Source: Paraburkholderia edwinii (GTDB lineage Bacteria > Pseudomonadota > Gammaproteobacteria > Burkholderiales > Burkholderiaceae). Taken from it: a stretch of 64,000 nt of DNA. This document shows, in pieces, positions 38,793 to 49,429 of this stretch. The stretch lies in NCBI RefSeq assembly GCF_019428685.1, contig NZ_CP080095.1, positions 4,712,001 to 4,776,000 on the forward strand. Direction: 5' to 3'. How positions within the stretch are numbered: the stretch's first letter is position 1; every line of letters starts with the position of its first letter. The notes under the pieces were generated by a model that searched no databases, was not told the DNA's origin, and saw only the letters and a list, made by a program, of their open reading frames with translations. The position numbers and the translations under genes were made by a program.

Positions 38793-39571
38793 GCACCCCT
38801 GCCCTCCCGAATCGCAAGCCGGCAGGCACCAGCAGTTCGCTCGTCGTGCGCAACCTGAAGAAACGCTACGGCTCGCGCACGGTCGTGAAAGACGTCTCGC
38901 TCGACGTGAAGAGCGGCGAAGTGGTCGGGCTGCTCGGTCCGAACGGCGCCGGCAAGACCACGTCGTTCTATATGATCGTCGGCCTCGTGCCGCTCGATGC
39001 GGGTGAAATCGATCTGGACGGCAACTCGATCAGTCTGCTGCCGATTCACAAGCGCGCCTCGCTCGGGCTTTCGTATCTGCCCCAGGAAGCGTCCGTGTTC
39101 CGCAAACTCTCCGTCGAACAGAACATTCGCGCGGTGCTCGAGTTGCAATACGGCGAAGACGGCAAGCGGCTATCGAAAGACGCGATCGCGCAACGCACCG
39201 AAGCGTTGCTCGACGAATTGCAGATTGCTCACCTGCGCGGGAACCCCGCGCTGTCGCTGTCGGGCGGCGAGCGGCGGCGTGTCGAAATCGCGCGTGCGCT
39301 GGCGACCAATCCGAGTTTCATTCTGCTCGACGAACCGTTCGCGGGCGTGGACCCGATCGCGGTCCTCGAAATCCAGAAGATCGTGAAGTTCCTGAAGCAA
39401 CGCAATATCGGCGTGCTGATCACGGACCATAACGTGCGCGAAACGCTCGGCATTTGCGATCACGCGTACATCATCAGCGACGGCAGCGTGCTCGCCGCCG
39501 GCGCGCCAGGCGACATCATTGAAAACGAGAGCGTGCGGCGCGTCTATCTGGGCGAGCACTTCCGCATGTAA
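38789..39571 (+). CDS. lptB: LPS export ABC transporter ATP-binding protein LptB
   Basis: 260 aa ATPase that powers LPS extraction. Walker [17 protein letters not shown], signature [15 protein letters not shown], Walker [12 protein letters not shown] and switch His in [11 protein letters not shown] start at 38789 overlaps the lptA stop (GTGA). An N-terminal extension of about 20 residues precedes the core. Followed after 241 bp by rpoN, the usual order. Confidence 0.97.
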   Translation: MSTPALPNRKPAGTSSSLVVRNLKKRYGSRTVVKDVSLDVKSGEVVGLLGPNGAGKTTSFYMIVGLVPLDAGEIDLDGNSISLLPIHKRASLGLSYLPQEASVFRKLSVEQNIRAVLELQYGEDGKRLSKDAIAQRTEALLDELQIAHLRGNPALSLSGGERRRVEIARALATNPSFILLDEPFAGVDPIAVLEIQKIVKFLKQRNIGVLITDHNVRETLGICDHAYIISDGSVLAAGAPGDIIENESVRRVYLGEHFRM

Positions 39572-39812
39572 CGCTACCGCGCCGTAGCAGCAGGAGCTAC
39601 CTGCGAATGATTGTGCGGACGTGCGAGGTTGCACCGTCCGCCCGCCGAACGGCCGCGGTTTCAGTAATTTTGACGACATAGGCTCAATGGTTTCGGTCCA
39701 TTGCGCCTTGCCGTGTTCCATCCGCAGCGAAAAATCTCCATAACCCGCATTTATGCGGTGTTGCGAGGTTTCGCGGTCGTGGCAAACTCTCTAAAATGAT
39801 TCTCACATCGCC

Positions 39813-41330
39813 ATGAAAGCTAGCCTCCAACTTCGCCTGTCACAGCATCTTGCGCTGACACCCCAACTGCAGCAGTCCATCCGGCTGCTGCAGCTGTCTA
39901 CGCTTGAGTTGCAGCAGGAGGTGTCGATGGCGATCTCGCAGAATCCGCTGCTCGAAACCGAGGACGACTGGATCGCGAGTCCATTGCGCGTCGCGGCCGA
40001 CGGCTCGGTGATCGCGCAGGCGCCGAGCCCCAGTGCACCCGAGCCGATGGCGAGCGCGCCGTCGTCCAGCAGCACTTCCACGTCTGGCGAAACCTCGGAG
40101 AACAGCGAGCCGCAAGGCGTCGACGAATACAATGGCCTCGCGTCGGACAGCAATGCCGATGCAAATCAATGGAATCTGGACGATTACGGTCGTTCCGGCA
40201 ACGCGTCCGACGACGACGACTTGCCGCCGTTGCAAATCCACGAATCCGCGACCATGCTGCGCGATCATCTGACCGCGCAATTGCGTGTCACGGGAGCCAG
40301 CCCGCGCGATCGCGCGCTCATCACGTTCCTGATCGAATCGCTCGACGACGACGGTTACCTGACCGCGACGCTCGACGAGGTGCTCATCGATCTGCCCGAC
40401 GAACTCGAAGTCGATCTCGACGAACTGAATGCTGCGCTTGCTCTCTTGCAAAGCTTCGATCCAGCCGGTGTCGGCGCGCGCTCGGCATCGGAATGCCTGA
40501 AGCTGCAGCTGTGCCGGCTCGAGCCGTCGCCCACCCGCACGCTCGCGCTCGAAATCGTGGCTCACCATCTGGAGCTGCTTGCCGCGCGCGATTTCACGCG
40601 CCTGCGCAAGCACCTGAAAGCGAACGACGACGACCTACGCGACGCGCATATGCTGATCCGCTCGCTCGAACCGTTCCCCGGCGCCGCGTATGGCAAGGCC
40701 GAAGCAGACTATGTCGTGCCCGACATCATGGTGCGCAAAACGGCACAGGGTTGGCTGGCCGAACTCAATCCGGAAGTGGTACCGAAGCTGCGCATCAACC
40801 ATCTGTACGCGAATATTCTGCGCAACAACCGTGGTGATCCGGGCAGTGGATCGCTGCGTCAACAACTACAGGAAGCGCGCTGGCTCATCAAAAATATCCA
40901 GCAAAGATTCGAAACGATACTGCGTGTCGCGCAGGCTATTGTCGAGCGTCAAAAGAATTTTTTTGCCCATGGTGAAATTGCCATGCGCCCCTTGGTTTTG
41001 CGGGAAATTGCTGATACGCTGGGTCTACACGAGTCGACAGTCTCGCGTGTGACAACCGGGAAGTACATGCTCACCCCGTTCGGGACGCTTGAATTTAAGT
41101 ACTTCTTCGGATCTCACGTATCGACCGACACTGGGGGCGCGGCCTCTTCCACGGCCATTCGCGCACTCATCAAGCAACTGATAGGAGCAGAAGACACCAA
41201 ATCTCCTCTTTCAGACAGCCGCATTGCCGAACTGCTGGCCGAGCAAGGTTTCGTAGTCGCACGGCGTACCGTAGCGAAATACCGCGAAGCATTGAAGATC
41301 CCGGCAGTCAATCTGCGCAAGTCTCTGTAG
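39813..41330 (+). CDS. rpoN: RNA polymerase sigma-54 factor
   Basis: 505 aa. Glutamine/leucine-rich region I ([20 protein letters not shown]) that contacts activators, an acidic Ser-rich region II (residues 45-130), the core-binding part, the helix-turn-helix ([20 protein letters not shown]) and the C-terminal RpoN box ([13 protein letters not shown]) that reads the -24 element. Directs nitrogen and other activator-dependent promoters. A TCTAAAAT stretch just upstream could be its -10 region. Confidence 0.98.
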   Translation: MKASLQLRLSQHLALTPQLQQSIRLLQLSTLELQQEVSMAISQNPLLETEDDWIASPLRVAADGSVIAQAPSPSAPEPMASAPSSSSTSTSGETSENSEPQGVDEYNGLASDSNADANQWNLDDYGRSGNASDDDDLPPLQIHESATMLRDHLTAQLRVTGASPRDRALITFLIESLDDDGYLTATLDEVLIDLPDELEVDLDELNAALALLQSFDPAGVGARSASECLKLQLCRLEPSPTRTLALEIVAHHLELLAARDFTRLRKHLKANDDDLRDAHMLIRSLEPFPGAAYGKAEADYVVPDIMVRKTAQGWLAELNPEVVPKLRINHLYANILRNNRGDPGSGSLRQQLQEARWLIKNIQQRFETILRVAQAIVERQKNFFAHGEIAMRPLVLREIADTLGLHESTVSRVTTGKYMLTPFGTLEFKYFFGSHVSTDTGGAASSTAIRALIKQLIGAEDTKSPLSDSRIAELLAEQGFVVARRTVAKYREALKIPAVNLRKSL

Positions 41331-41500
41331 CTCGCTGCCTCCTGCGGCGGGCATTTTCCGGCCGCACCGCTTGTTGGCGGAGCAGGCTGGCCGATACGAG
41401 CTGCTACGCTGTTACGGGGACGGCACAGGCAGGCCCGCAGATCGACCGGTGCTGACGTCATTCACGCGGATCCTGGCGGCCATTCGCTTGGAGAAGCACT

Positions 41501-41860
41501 ATGAATCTGAAGATCAGTGGACACCATCTCGAAGTCACACCAGCGTTGCGAGAATACGTGATCACCAAACTGGATAGAGTGCTAAGACATTTCGATCAGG
41601 TGATCGACGGCAGTGTGGTCCTCTCGGTCGACAATCACAAGGAAAAGGAAAAGAGACAAAAGGTTGAAATCAACCTGCATCTGAAGGGCAAGGATATTTT
41701 TGTCGAAAGCTGCGACAGCGACCTTTACGCAGCGATCGACCTGATGATCGACAAGCTGGACAGGCAAGTCATTCGTCACAAGGATCGTCTGCAAGGCCAT
41801 CAGCACGAAGCGATCAAGTATCAACCGGTGCCGTCCCAGGCGGAGGTGCCGCCGCAATAG
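41501..41860 (+). CDS. hpf: Ribosome hibernation-promoting factor
   Basis: 119 aa, short-form HPF/Yfi[21 protein letters not shown] is the family start and [20 protein letters not shown] the conserved helix that sits in the decoding centre of stationary-phase ribosomes. It lacks the long C-terminal dimerisation domain. Follows rpoN as in most proteobacteria and ends at a strong terminator. Confidence 0.95.
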   Translation: MNLKISGHHLEVTPALREYVITKLDRVLRHFDQVIDGSVVLSVDNHKEKEKRQKVEINLHLKGKDIFVESCDSDLYAAIDLMIDKLDRQVIRHKDRLQGHQHEAIKYQPVPSQAEVPPQ

Positions 41861-41880
41861 CAGTCGGGTACCCGCGCGAA

Positions 41881-41906
41881 ACCGCCCTATTTAGGGCGGT
41901 TTTTTC
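41881..41906 (+). terminator. Rho-independent terminator after hpf
   Basis: ACCGCCCT-ATTT-AGGGCGGT stem followed by six T. It closes the kdsD-hpf block. Confidence 0.93.
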
Positions 41907-42022
41907 GTTTAGCGAAAGCTGCGCGCGTAAGCCTGCATTTTTCGACGGGATGAACGGCGCGTGTGCTTCGGATACGAAACAGCGGGCCATGGCGCGGCGC
42001 ACCATCTTAAGCAGCGCTGTTC

Positions 42023-42028
42023 TATAAT
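42023..42028 (+). promoter_or_regulatory. Candidate ptsN promoter (-10 TATAAT)
   Basis: A consensus TATAAT stands in the 334-bp gap after the hpf terminator; the -35 match is poor. Transcription from here would leave a leader of about 160 bases before the ptsN start. The remaining gap (41861-42194) shows no gene. Confidence 0.5.
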
Positions 42029-42194
42029 GTTTTGGTTACTTTCGGGGTCAACCAGCCCGAGTTCCACCTTGCAGAGTCGACCGAAGACTCAAACTATGGG
42101 ACTCCACTGCGTATCGCCGTAGCATCTGCCGAGCATGGAACGCTATTCAAACGCCACAGCGAGGAGAACCCAGGCGATCAACGCGCCTGCCAAC

Positions 42195-42650
42195 ATGAAT
42201 CGTTTAGCCAAATATCTTCCGCTCGAGAACGTCGTCGTCGGCCTTTCCGTTACCAGCAAGAAGCGCGTATTCGAGCAAGCGGGCCTGATCTTCGAAAACC
42301 AGAACGGCATTGCCCGCAGTACCGTCACCGACAATCTTTTCGCACGCGAGCGCCTCGGCTCGACCGGGCTTGGCGAAGGCGTCGCGATCCCGCATGGCCG
42401 GATCAAAGGCCTGAAGCAGCCGCTCGCCGCGTTCGTGCGCCTCGCGGACCCGATTCCGTTCGAGTCGCCCGACGGCCAGCCTGTGTCGCTTCTGATCTTC
42501 CTGCTGGTCCCGGAACAGGCCACCCAGCAGCACCTCGAAATTCTGTCTGAGATCGCTCAACTGCTGTCCGATCGCGAGACGCGCGAGCGCCTGCACACGG
42601 AAGAAAATCGCGAATCGTTGCACAGGCTGCTTACTCAGTGGCAACCTTGA
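42195..42650 (+). CDS. ptsN: Nitrogen-PTS enzyme IIA
   Basis: 151 aa. Mannitol/fructose-type EIIA domain with phosphorylated His67 in GEGVAIPHGRI. Regulates potassium transport and nitrogen-linked genes rather than sugar import. MNRLAKYLPLENVVVGLSVT is the family N-terminus; the start is not fully certain because AGGAGA lies 28 bases upstream and the frame is open from 42135. Followed by hprK and rapZ, the common proteobacterial order. Confidence 0.95.
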   Translation: MNRLAKYLPLENVVVGLSVTSKKRVFEQAGLIFENQNGIARSTVTDNLFARERLGSTGLGEGVAIPHGRIKGLKQPLAAFVRLADPIPFESPDGQPVSLLIFLLVPEQATQQHLEILSEIAQLLSDRETRERLHTEENRESLHRLLTQWQP

Positions 42651-42872
42651 CAGGATATCGTTGACAGACACCTGTAAAGCGGCAAAATGCGCGACCAGGG
42701 GTCTGGCAACGGACTCGCGGCGCGTGAGCGTGGCAGCCGGCCGGCAAAGCCGCCGGCCATAACGCAACAGCAACCGCCGCCCCGAAAACGTGAAGGCCTG
42801 CGCCGGCCGAACCCACGGCGCACGCGTCGCTGCGCCTCGCGCGCTAGCGGTGCACACCGGAGTCATGGACAC

Positions 42873-43841
42873 ATGGATACGTCCAGCATCAACGCCCAAA
42901 GCATTTTCGACGACAACGCCGCCACGCTGAAACTGAGCTGGCTGACCGGGCATGAAGGCTGGGAACGCGGCTTCTCGGCGGAAACGGTTGCTACCGCAAC
43001 GTCCAGTGCGGACCTCGTCGGTCACTTGAACCTGATCCACCCGAACCGGATTCAGGTGCTCGGCGAGGCCGAGACGAACTACTACCAACGCCAGTCCGAC
43101 GAAGACCGCTCGCGCCATATGGCCGAGCTGATCGCCCTCGAGCCGCCATTTCTCGTGGTCGCGGGCGGCGTGGCCGCGCCGCCGGAACTGGTGCTGCGCT
43201 GCACGCGCTCTTCCACACCGCTGTTCACCACACCGATGTCGCCGGCGGCCGTGATCGACAGCCTGCGGCTCTACATGTCGCGCATCCTCGCGCCGCGCGC
43301 GACGCTGCACGGCGTGTTCCTCGATATTCTCGGCATGGGCGTGCTGCTCACTGGCGACTCGGGCCTCGGCAAGAGCGAGCTCGGCCTTGAGCTGATCAGC
43401 CGCGGCCACGGCCTGGTTGCCGACGACGCGGTCGATTTCGTCCGCCTCGGCCCCGACTTCGTCGAAGGGCGCTGCCCGCCGCTCTTGCAGAACCTGCTCG
43501 AAGTGCGCGGTCTCGGCCTCCTCGACATCAAGACGATCTTCGGCGAGACCGCGGTGCGCCGCAAGATGAAGCTCAAGCTGATCGTTCAGCTCGTGCGCCG
43601 CCCGGACGGGGAATTCCAGCGACTGCCGCTCGAAAGCCAGACGGTCGACGTGCTCGGCCTGCCGATCAGCAAGGTAACCATTCAGGTGGCGGCCGGCCGC
43701 AACCTCGCGGTGCTCGTCGAGGCCGCGGTGCGCAATACGATCCTGCAACTGCGCGGCATCGATACGCTGCGCGATTTCATGGACCGCCAGCGTCTGGCGA
43801 TGCAGGATCCCGACAGCCAGTTCCCGGGCAAGCTCATCTGA
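42873..43841 (+). CDS. hprK: HPr kinase/phosphorylase
   Basis: 322 aa. Phosphorylates and dephosphorylates a serine in HPr/NPr. N-terminal domain (residues 1-130), Walker [16 protein letters not shown], and the HprK signature [22 protein letters not shown] 42873 ([16 protein letters not shown]) has GGAG eleven bases upstream; an ATG at 42865 is out of frame. Its place next to ptsN links it to the nitrogen PTS. Confidence 0.96.
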   Translation: MDTSSINAQSIFDDNAATLKLSWLTGHEGWERGFSAETVATATSSADLVGHLNLIHPNRIQVLGEAETNYYQRQSDEDRSRHMAELIALEPPFLVVAGGVAAPPELVLRCTRSSTPLFTTPMSPAAVIDSLRLYMSRILAPRATLHGVFLDILGMGVLLTGDSGLGKSELGLELISRGHGLVADDAVDFVRLGPDFVEGRCPPLLQNLLEVRGLGLLDIKTIFGETAVRRKMKLKLIVQLVRRPDGEFQRLPLESQTVDVLGLPISKVTIQVAAGRNLAVLVEAAVRNTILQLRGIDTLRDFMDRQRLAMQDPDSQFPGKLI

Positions 43842-43927
43842 TGCTCACTTGAAGTAACAGGCGGTGGGTTGCGGGGGCGGGCGGAAAGACCTGATGCTAT
43901 GATGAAACGAACCGACCACACGACCCC

Positions 43928-44821
43928 ATGCGCATCGTCCTGATCACCGGCATCTCCGGCTCCGGCAAGTCTGTTGCGTTGAACGCGCTCGAAGACGCAG
44001 GCTATTACTGCGTCGACAACCTGCCCCCGCGTTTCCTGCCCGAACTCGCCACCTACCTTACCGCCGACGGCTACGACCGCCTGGCTGTCGCGATCGACGC
44101 CCGCTCGAGTTCGTCGCTCGACGAAATGCCCGATATGATCCGCGACCTGTCGCGCGAGCATGACGTGCGCGTGCTGTTTCTCAATGCGAGCACACAGTCG
44201 CTGATCCAGCGTTTTTCGGAAACGCGCCGCCGCCACCCGCTTTCCGGATCGACTTCGCACGACGCCGACGTCGGCCTGCTCACTTCGCTTGCCGAAGCGA
44301 TCGAGCGCGAACGCGAACTGGTCGCGGGTCTCGCCGAATTCGGGCATCAGATCGACACCAGCAATCTGCGCGCGAATACGCTGCGCGCGTGGGTCAAACG
44401 TTTCATCGAACAGGAACACAGCGGCCTCGCGCTGATGTTCGAATCGTTCGGCTTCAAGCGCGGCGTGCCGCTCGATGCCGATTTCGTTTTCGATGTACGC
44501 ACGCTGCCGAACCCGTATTACGATCATCTCTTGCGGCCGCTGACCGGCCTCGATCAACCCGTCATCGATTTTCTCGACGCGTTGCCGGTCGTGCATCACA
44601 TGATCGACGACATCGAGGCGTTTCTCGTCAAATGGCTGCCGCACTTTCGCGACGATAACCGCAGCTATCTGACCGTCGCCATCGGTTGCACGGGCGGCCA
44701 GCACCGCTCGGTGTTTATCGCGGAGACGCTTGCTGCGCGTCTCAAAGGTCACGCAAACGTCATCGTGCGACATCGGGACGCACCAATCGACGTCGACCAA
44801 TCGTCGAAGCTGGTGGCTTAG
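43928..44821 (+). CDS. rapZ: RNase adapter protein RapZ
   Basis: 297 aa. P-loop [19 protein letters not shown] and the C-terminal [15 protein letters not shown] mark the YvcJ/RapZ family. In E. coli it binds GlmZ/GlmY small RNAs and controls GlmS; those RNAs are not known to occur here, so its role may differ. Ends the ptsN-hprK-rapZ set. Confidence 0.96.
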   Translation: MRIVLITGISGSGKSVALNALEDAGYYCVDNLPPRFLPELATYLTADGYDRLAVAIDARSSSSLDEMPDMIRDLSREHDVRVLFLNASTQSLIQRFSETRRRHPLSGSTSHDADVGLLTSLAEAIERERELVAGLAEFGHQIDTSNLRANTLRAWVKRFIEQEHSGLALMFESFGFKRGVPLDADFVFDVRTLPNPYYDHLLRPLTGLDQPVIDFLDALPVVHHMIDDIEAFLVKWLPHFRDDNRSYLTVAIGCTGGQHRSVFIAETLAARLKGHANVIVRHRDAPIDVDQSSKLVA

Positions 44822-44860
44822 CCGGCCGCGCGTGCGCGGCCTTAACCGAAGCGTTGCGCC

Positions 44861-45496
44861 ATGTCCTCTACCTCGTCCGTGTATGCCGATGTGCCGCTCT
44901 TCCCGTTGCACACGGTGCTGTTTCCCGGTGGGCTGTTGCCCCTCAAGATTTTCGAAGCGCGCTATCTCGACATGGTGCGTGGGTGTCTGCGCGACAAGTC
45001 GCCGTTCGGCGTGTGTCTGCTGAAAAGCGGCGGCGAGGTCGCGAAGCCGGACGAGCCGTCGGTGCCCGAACTGGTCGGGTGTCTCGCGGAGATCGATCAA
45101 TGCGACGTCGATGAATTCGGCATGCTGCTGATTCGCGCGCGCGGCACGGAGCGCTTCAGGCTGCTGTCGTATCGCGTCGAACAGAGCGGCTTGCTGGTCG
45201 GCATGGCCGATCCGCTCGGCGACGATGTTCCGCTTGAAGGGGCGACGCATGTCGAAAAGTTCGGCGCCTGTGCGGAAGTGCTCGAGCGGATTATCGCGAC
45301 CATTCGCGAGCGCGATCCGGACAGTCTGCCGTTTGTCGAACCGTTCCGCTTCGACGATCCGTCGTGGGTGTCGAACCGATTGTCGGAAGTCCTGCCTATC
45401 GCGCTGCGCGCGCGGCAAAAGCTGATGGAGCTGCTCGATGCGGGGGAGCGCATCGATATCGTGCATCACTATATGCAGCAGCATCAGTTGCTATAG
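44861..45496 (+). CDS. LON substrate-binding domain protein
   Basis: 211 aa formed by the N-terminal domain of Lon protease alone (PLFPLHTVLFPGGLLPLKIF through FRLLSYRVEQSGLL), without ATPase or protease domains. Function of such stand-alone proteins is not established; substrate or peptide recognition is inferred. Its TAG stop lies in one arm of a 13-bp inverted repeat shared with mutY. Confidence 0.9.
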   Translation: MSSTSSVYADVPLFPLHTVLFPGGLLPLKIFEARYLDMVRGCLRDKSPFGVCLLKSGGEVAKPDEPSVPELVGCLAEIDQCDVDEFGMLLIRARGTERFRLLSYRVEQSGLLVGMADPLGDDVPLEGATHVEKFGACAEVLERIIATIRERDPDSLPFVEPFRFDDPSWVSNRLSEVLPIALRARQKLMELLDAGERIDIVHHYMQQHQLL

Positions 45497-45534
45497 CGCT
45501 GTCTCACCGGAACGCGCTGGCACAGCGCTATAGC
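45490..45534. terminator. Perfect 13-bp dyad holding both stop codons of convergent genes
   Basis: GCTATAGCGCTGT (45490-45502) and ACAGCGCTATAGC (45522-45534) are exact inverted copies, 19 bases apart. The LON-domain TAG (45494-45496) is in the left arm and the mutY TAG (45528-45530) in the right arm, so the two reading frames end symmetrically. No T run follows, so termination would need Rho or be a stalling/mRNA-end-protection structure. Confidence 0.6.
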
Positions 45535-46616
45535 AGCGAGCCCTGCAATCCGTCGAGCAGCTTGCGCACCGGCGCGGGCACGCCATACGCATCGATATCC
45601 GCAAGCGAAACCCACGCCGTTTCGCCATCAGCGAGCGCCACTTGCGCACCCGCCACACGATTCAACTCGACCACGCGCGGCTCGATATCGAGCCGGAAAT
45701 GCGTAAACGTATGCGTGAGCGACGCAAGCGGCGACACCGTCGCGCTCGCGCCGAACGAACGCGCACGCGCCGCGAGCGCGGCTTCGTCGGCGGCTTCCGG
45801 CAGACTCCACAGGCCGCCCCAGATGCCGGAAGGCGGACGCTTTTCGAGCATCACCGCATCGCCATCGCGCAACACGAGCATCCATGTGCGCCGCGTCGGC
45901 ACGGCCTTCTTCGGACGCGCGGCCGGCAGTTCGCGCTGCCGGCCCGTGACGCGCGCCACGCAGTCCGCCGCGAACGGGCAGCGCGCGCAGTCGGGTTTGC
46001 CGCGCACGCACAGCGTCGCGCCGAGGTCCATCAGGCCTTGCGTATAGGCGCTGACTTCGTCGTTCGTCGCATCGGAAGGCAGCAGCGATTCCGCCAGCAG
46101 CCACATCGCGTTTTCAACGCGCTTTTCGCCGGGAAAGCCTTCCACGCCGAACACGCGCGCGAGCACACGCTTGACGTTGCCGTCGAGAATCGTCGCGCGC
46201 GCGCCGAATGCAAACGACGCGATCGCCGCCGCGGTCGAGCGGCCGATGCCCGGCAATTCGGCAAGCGCATCGACCGAATCGGGAAACGCACCGCCGTGCT
46301 GCTCGACGACCACCTGCGCGCAACGATGCAGATTGCGCGCACGCGAGTAGTAACCGAGCCCGGCCCATAGCGCCATGACGTCGTCCGTCGGCGCCGCGGC
46401 AAGCGACGCGACATCGGGAAAGCGCGCAAGAAACTTCGCGTAGTACGGGATCACCGTCGACACCTGGGTCTGCTGCAGCATGATCTCGGACAGCCAGATG
46501 CGATATGCGTCGCGTGTGTTCTGCCATGGCAGGTCATGGCGGCCGTGTTCACGCTGCCATGCGATCAAGCGCACAGAGAAATCGGTCAAAACGGGTATCG
46601 TGGACGCTACGGACAT
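45528..46616 (-). CDS. mutY: A/G-specific adenine glycosylase
   Basis: 362 aa. Removes A opposite 8-oxoguanine. Catalytic Glu in WLSEIMLQQTQVSTVIPYY, the helix-hairpin-helix ELPGIGRSTAAAIASFAFGA with its Asp in ILDGNVKRVL, the 4Fe-4S cysteines C-x6-C-x2-C-x5-C (CVRGKPDCARCPFAADC), and a NUDIX-like C-terminal domain that reads the oxidised base. Works with MutM, whose gene is the next upstream on the same strand (32-bp gap). Confidence 0.97.
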   Translation of the reverse strand: MSVASTIPVLTDFSVRLIAWQREHGRHDLPWQNTRDAYRIWLSEIMLQQTQVSTVIPYYAKFLARFPDVASLAAAPTDDVMALWAGLGYYSRARNLHRCAQVVVEQHGGAFPDSVDALAELPGIGRSTAAAIASFAFGARATILDGNVKRVLARVFGVEGFPGEKRVENAMWLLAESLLPSDATNDEVSAYTQGLMDLGATLCVRGKPDCARCPFAADCVARVTGRQRELPAARPKKAVPTRRTWMLVLRDGDAVMLEKRPPSGIWGGLWSLPEAADEAALAARARSFGASATVSPLASLTHTFTHFRLDIEPRVVELNRVAGAQVALADGETAWVSLADIDAYGVPAPVRKLLDGLQGSLL

Positions 46617-46648
46617 GGGGTCATCAGGTCATTCGGTCACTGAACCAT

Positions 46649-47479
46649 TCAGCGCTGACAGGTCGGACAATAGTAAGTGGAACGCTGCCCCTGCACGATC
46701 TGTCTGATCGGCGTTTCGCAAACCCGGCACGGCAGCCCCGCGCGATCATAGACGAAATAATCGAGTTGGAAGTAGCCGCTCTCACCGTCGCTGCCGACAA
46801 AGTCGCGCAACGTGCTGCCGCCTTTTTCGATCGCGGCGGCAAGCGTCACGCGCACTGCATCCGCAAGCAGTTCGTAACGCACGAGCGACACGCGCCCGGC
46901 GGGCGTCGTCGGCCGGATGCCCGCGCGAAAGAGGCTTTCAGAAGCGTAAATGTTGCCCACGCCGACGACGATCTCGCCGGCCAGCAGCGCCTGCTTCACC
47001 GAGACGGTCCGCCCGCGTGTCTTGCGATGCATGAGCGCGCCCGTGAAGGCAGGCGCGAACGGCTCGATGCCGAGGCCGGCGAGCAGCGGATGCTCGAGCA
47101 CGTCGCCATCCGAACGCGGATGCCAGAGCACGGCGCCGAAACGGCGCGGGTCGCGAAAGCGCAGGATAAAGTCGTCGAAAACCCAGTCGACATGATCGTG
47201 CTTCGCGGCCGCCGGCGGATGCGGCACGTTGCGCAGCACGCGCAGCGTGCCCGTCATGCCGAGGTGAACGATGAACCAGCCCTCGTCTACTTCGAACAGC
47301 AGATACTTGCCGCGCCGCTCGACATTCTTCACGAGCCGGCCGCGCAGCATGCGCGGCAGATCGGCCGGAATCGGCCAGCGCAGCGCCGGCGTGCGCACCT
47401 CCACGCGTTCGACGCGGCGCCCGGCTACATAAGGCTCGATCCCGCGGCGGGTGACTTCGACTTCTGGAAGCTCTGGCAT
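46649..47479 (-). CDS. mutM: Formamidopyrimidine-DNA glycosylase
   Basis: 276 aa. Excises 8-oxoguanine and FaPy bases. N-terminal Pro2-Glu3 catalytic residues ([17 protein letters not shown]), the H2TH region ([15 protein letters not shown]), and the zinc finger CRVC...CPTC at the C-terminus. Likely co-transcribed with mutY, so the two guard against the same lesion together. Divergent from the TPR protein gene. Confidence 0.97.
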   Translation of the reverse strand: MPELPEVEVTRRGIEPYVAGRRVERVEVRTPALRWPIPADLPRMLRGRLVKNVERRGKYLLFEVDEGWFIVHLGMTGTLRVLRNVPHPPAAAKHDHVDWVFDDFILRFRDPRRFGAVLWHPRSDGDVLEHPLLAGLGIEPFAPAFTGALMHRKTRGRTVSVKQALLAGEIVVGVGNIYASESLFRAGIRPTTPAGRVSLVRYELLADAVRVTLAAAIEKGGSTLRDFVGSDGESGYFQLDYFVYDRAGLPCRVCETPIRQIVQGQRSTYYCPTCQR

Positions 47480-47566
47480 GTCTAACAGGTCTACAACTTG
47501 CGTCGTTGGTTATGCGCGTATTGTAGCGAGCGCGTTACAATCGACCGAAACATTGAACGGATTTCC

Positions 47567-49429
47567 ATGAACCTGTCCTTCGTAAAGCTCTTTCTGAAGC
47601 GTCCGGCCGAGGCCGGCCGCGAGCCCTACGGCGACGCGAAACCGGTGCCGCGCGGTGTCTTCGCGCGCCGGCTGATGGCCGCCGCGGCGCTGGCCGCATG
47701 GACGCTCGCCGCGTTGCCCGCGCATGCGCAGGACCCGTCTCCCGATACAGATGACAATTCGGTTTCGGTGCAGGATGCGTTCGGACCGGACGCCGATGAG
47801 CAAAAAAATCTTCCGGATGTCCCGCTGTCGAGTCAGATCGTGTTCCAGGTGCTCGCAGCGGAAGTCGCGTTGCAGCGGAACCAGCCGGCCCCTGCTTACC
47901 AGACCTACCTCGCACTCGCGCGCGACACGCACGACCCGCGCATGGCACAGCGCGCCACCGAGATCGCACTCGCCGCGCAAAGCCCGACCGATGCACTTGC
48001 GGCCGCCCAGTTGTGGCAGCAGTACGCGCCGGGCTCCGAGCGCGCGGCCCAGCTCGACGCGTCGCTGCTCGTGCTGTCGGGCAAGCCCGATGAAGCCGAG
48101 CCGCTGCTCGCCAACGAGCTCGCGAAGATCAAGCCGGAAAATCGCGGCGCCGGCATCCTCTCGCTGCAGTTGCTGATTTCGCGCGGCCCGAACCGCGTCG
48201 GCGGCCTGCACGTGCTGCAGGATCTGCTGAAGAACGACATGAACCGGCCCGAAGCGCAATTGGCCATGGCGCGCCAGCAGCTTATCTCCGACGATCTCCC
48301 GGGCGCGCGCAAGTCGCTCGAACAGGCGCTCGCGCTGAAGCCGGACTATCTGCCCGCCGCACTCACCCTCGCGCAGATGGGCCCCGAGGAGCGCGCCGAG
48401 GGAATCGCGTCGCTCGAAAAATACGTGCAGCAGAATCCGAAATCGCACGATGCGCGTCTCGCGCTCGCGCAGATGTACCTTGCAAGCGACCGGCTCGACG
48501 ATGCGCAAAAGCAGTTCGAGTTCATGCACAAGGACAACGCGAACGACCTCACGCCGCTCATGGCGCTCGCGCTGATCAAGATCCAGCAGAAGAACTACTC
48601 CGAGGCGAAGACGTACCTCACGCAATACGCGCAGCAGGCCGACAAAACGCAGGGCGCGGATTCGGGACAGGCTTACATCTACCTCGCACAGCTCGCGCTC
48701 GAGCAGAAGGACGAGGCCGCCGCGGCCGGTTATCTCGACAAGATTCCGCCGACGAGCCAGCAGTACATCCCCGCGCAGATCACACGCGCGCAACTGCTCG
48801 AGAAGCAGGGCAAGCCGGACGAAGCGCGCAAGCTGCTCGCGAATATCCACGCGATGGACCCGCGCGACCAGGCGCTGATCGCACGCACGGACGCGGCAAT
48901 CCTGTTCGACGCGAAGCGCTACCAGGAAGCCGAAGCGCGGCTGCAACAGGCAACGGCCGACTTCCCTGACGACCCCGATCTCACGTACGACTACGCAATG
49001 GCCGCCGAAAAGACTGGCCACTACGAGGTGATGGAAGCGCAGCTGCGCAAGCTGATGCGCACGCAGCCCGACAACGCGCAGGCTTACAACGCGCTCGGTT
49101 ATTCGCTCGCGGATCGCAACCAGCGTCTTCAGGAAGCGGACAAACTTGTCGAGAAAGCGTCGGCGCTTGCGCCGAACGATGCGTTCATCATGGATAGCGT
49201 CGGCTGGGTCAAGTATCGCCTCGGCGACACGTCGGACGCGATCAAGATTCTGCGCAGGGCTTACGATCTGCAACCGAACGCGGAAATCGGCGCGCACCTC
49301 GGCGAAGTGCTGTGGAAGAGCGGCGATCAGGAACAGGCGAAGGCCGCGTGGCGCGAAGCACGCAAGCTTGAGCCCGACAACGACACGCTCGTCAAGACGC
49401 TCAAACGCTTTCAGGTGAACGACCTCTGA
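47567..49429 (+). CDS. Exported TPR-repeat protein upstream of lolB
   Basis: About 620 aa. Signal peptide (LMAAAALAAWTLAALPAHA, cleaved near AHA-QDP), then a long array of tetratricopeptide repeats (about residues 75-610; for instance AYNALGYSLADRN and MDSVGWVKYRLGDTSDAIKI). Probably a periplasmic or outer-membrane-associated scaffold. It overlaps lolB by one base, an order conserved in Burkholderiaceae, which suggests a role near lipoprotein sorting. ATG 47567 is preferred over 47498. Function otherwise unknown. Confidence 0.9.
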   Translation: MNLSFVKLFLKRPAEAGREPYGDAKPVPRGVFARRLMAAAALAAWTLAALPAHAQDPSPDTDDNSVSVQDAFGPDADEQKNLPDVPLSSQIVFQVLAAEVALQRNQPAPAYQTYLALARDTHDPRMAQRATEIALAAQSPTDALAAAQLWQQYAPGSERAAQLDASLLVLSGKPDEAEPLLANELAKIKPENRGAGILSLQLLISRGPNRVGGLHVLQDLLKNDMNRPEAQLAMARQQLISDDLPGARKSLEQALALKPDYLPAALTLAQMGPEERAEGIASLEKYVQQNPKSHDARLALAQMYLASDRLDDAQKQFEFMHKDNANDLTPLMALALIKIQQKNYSEAKTYLTQYAQQADKTQGADSGQAYIYLAQLALEQKDEAAAAGYLDKIPPTSQQYIPAQITRAQLLEKQGKPDEARKLLANIHAMDPRDQALIARTDAAILFDAKRYQEAEARLQQATADFPDDPDLTYDYAMAAEKTGHYEVMEAQLRKLMRTQPDNAQAYNALGYSLADRNQRLQEADKLVEKASALAPNDAFIMDSVGWVKYRLGDTSDAIKILRRAYDLQPNAEIGAHLGEVLWKSGDQEQAKAAWREARKLEPDNDTLVKTLKRFQVNDL

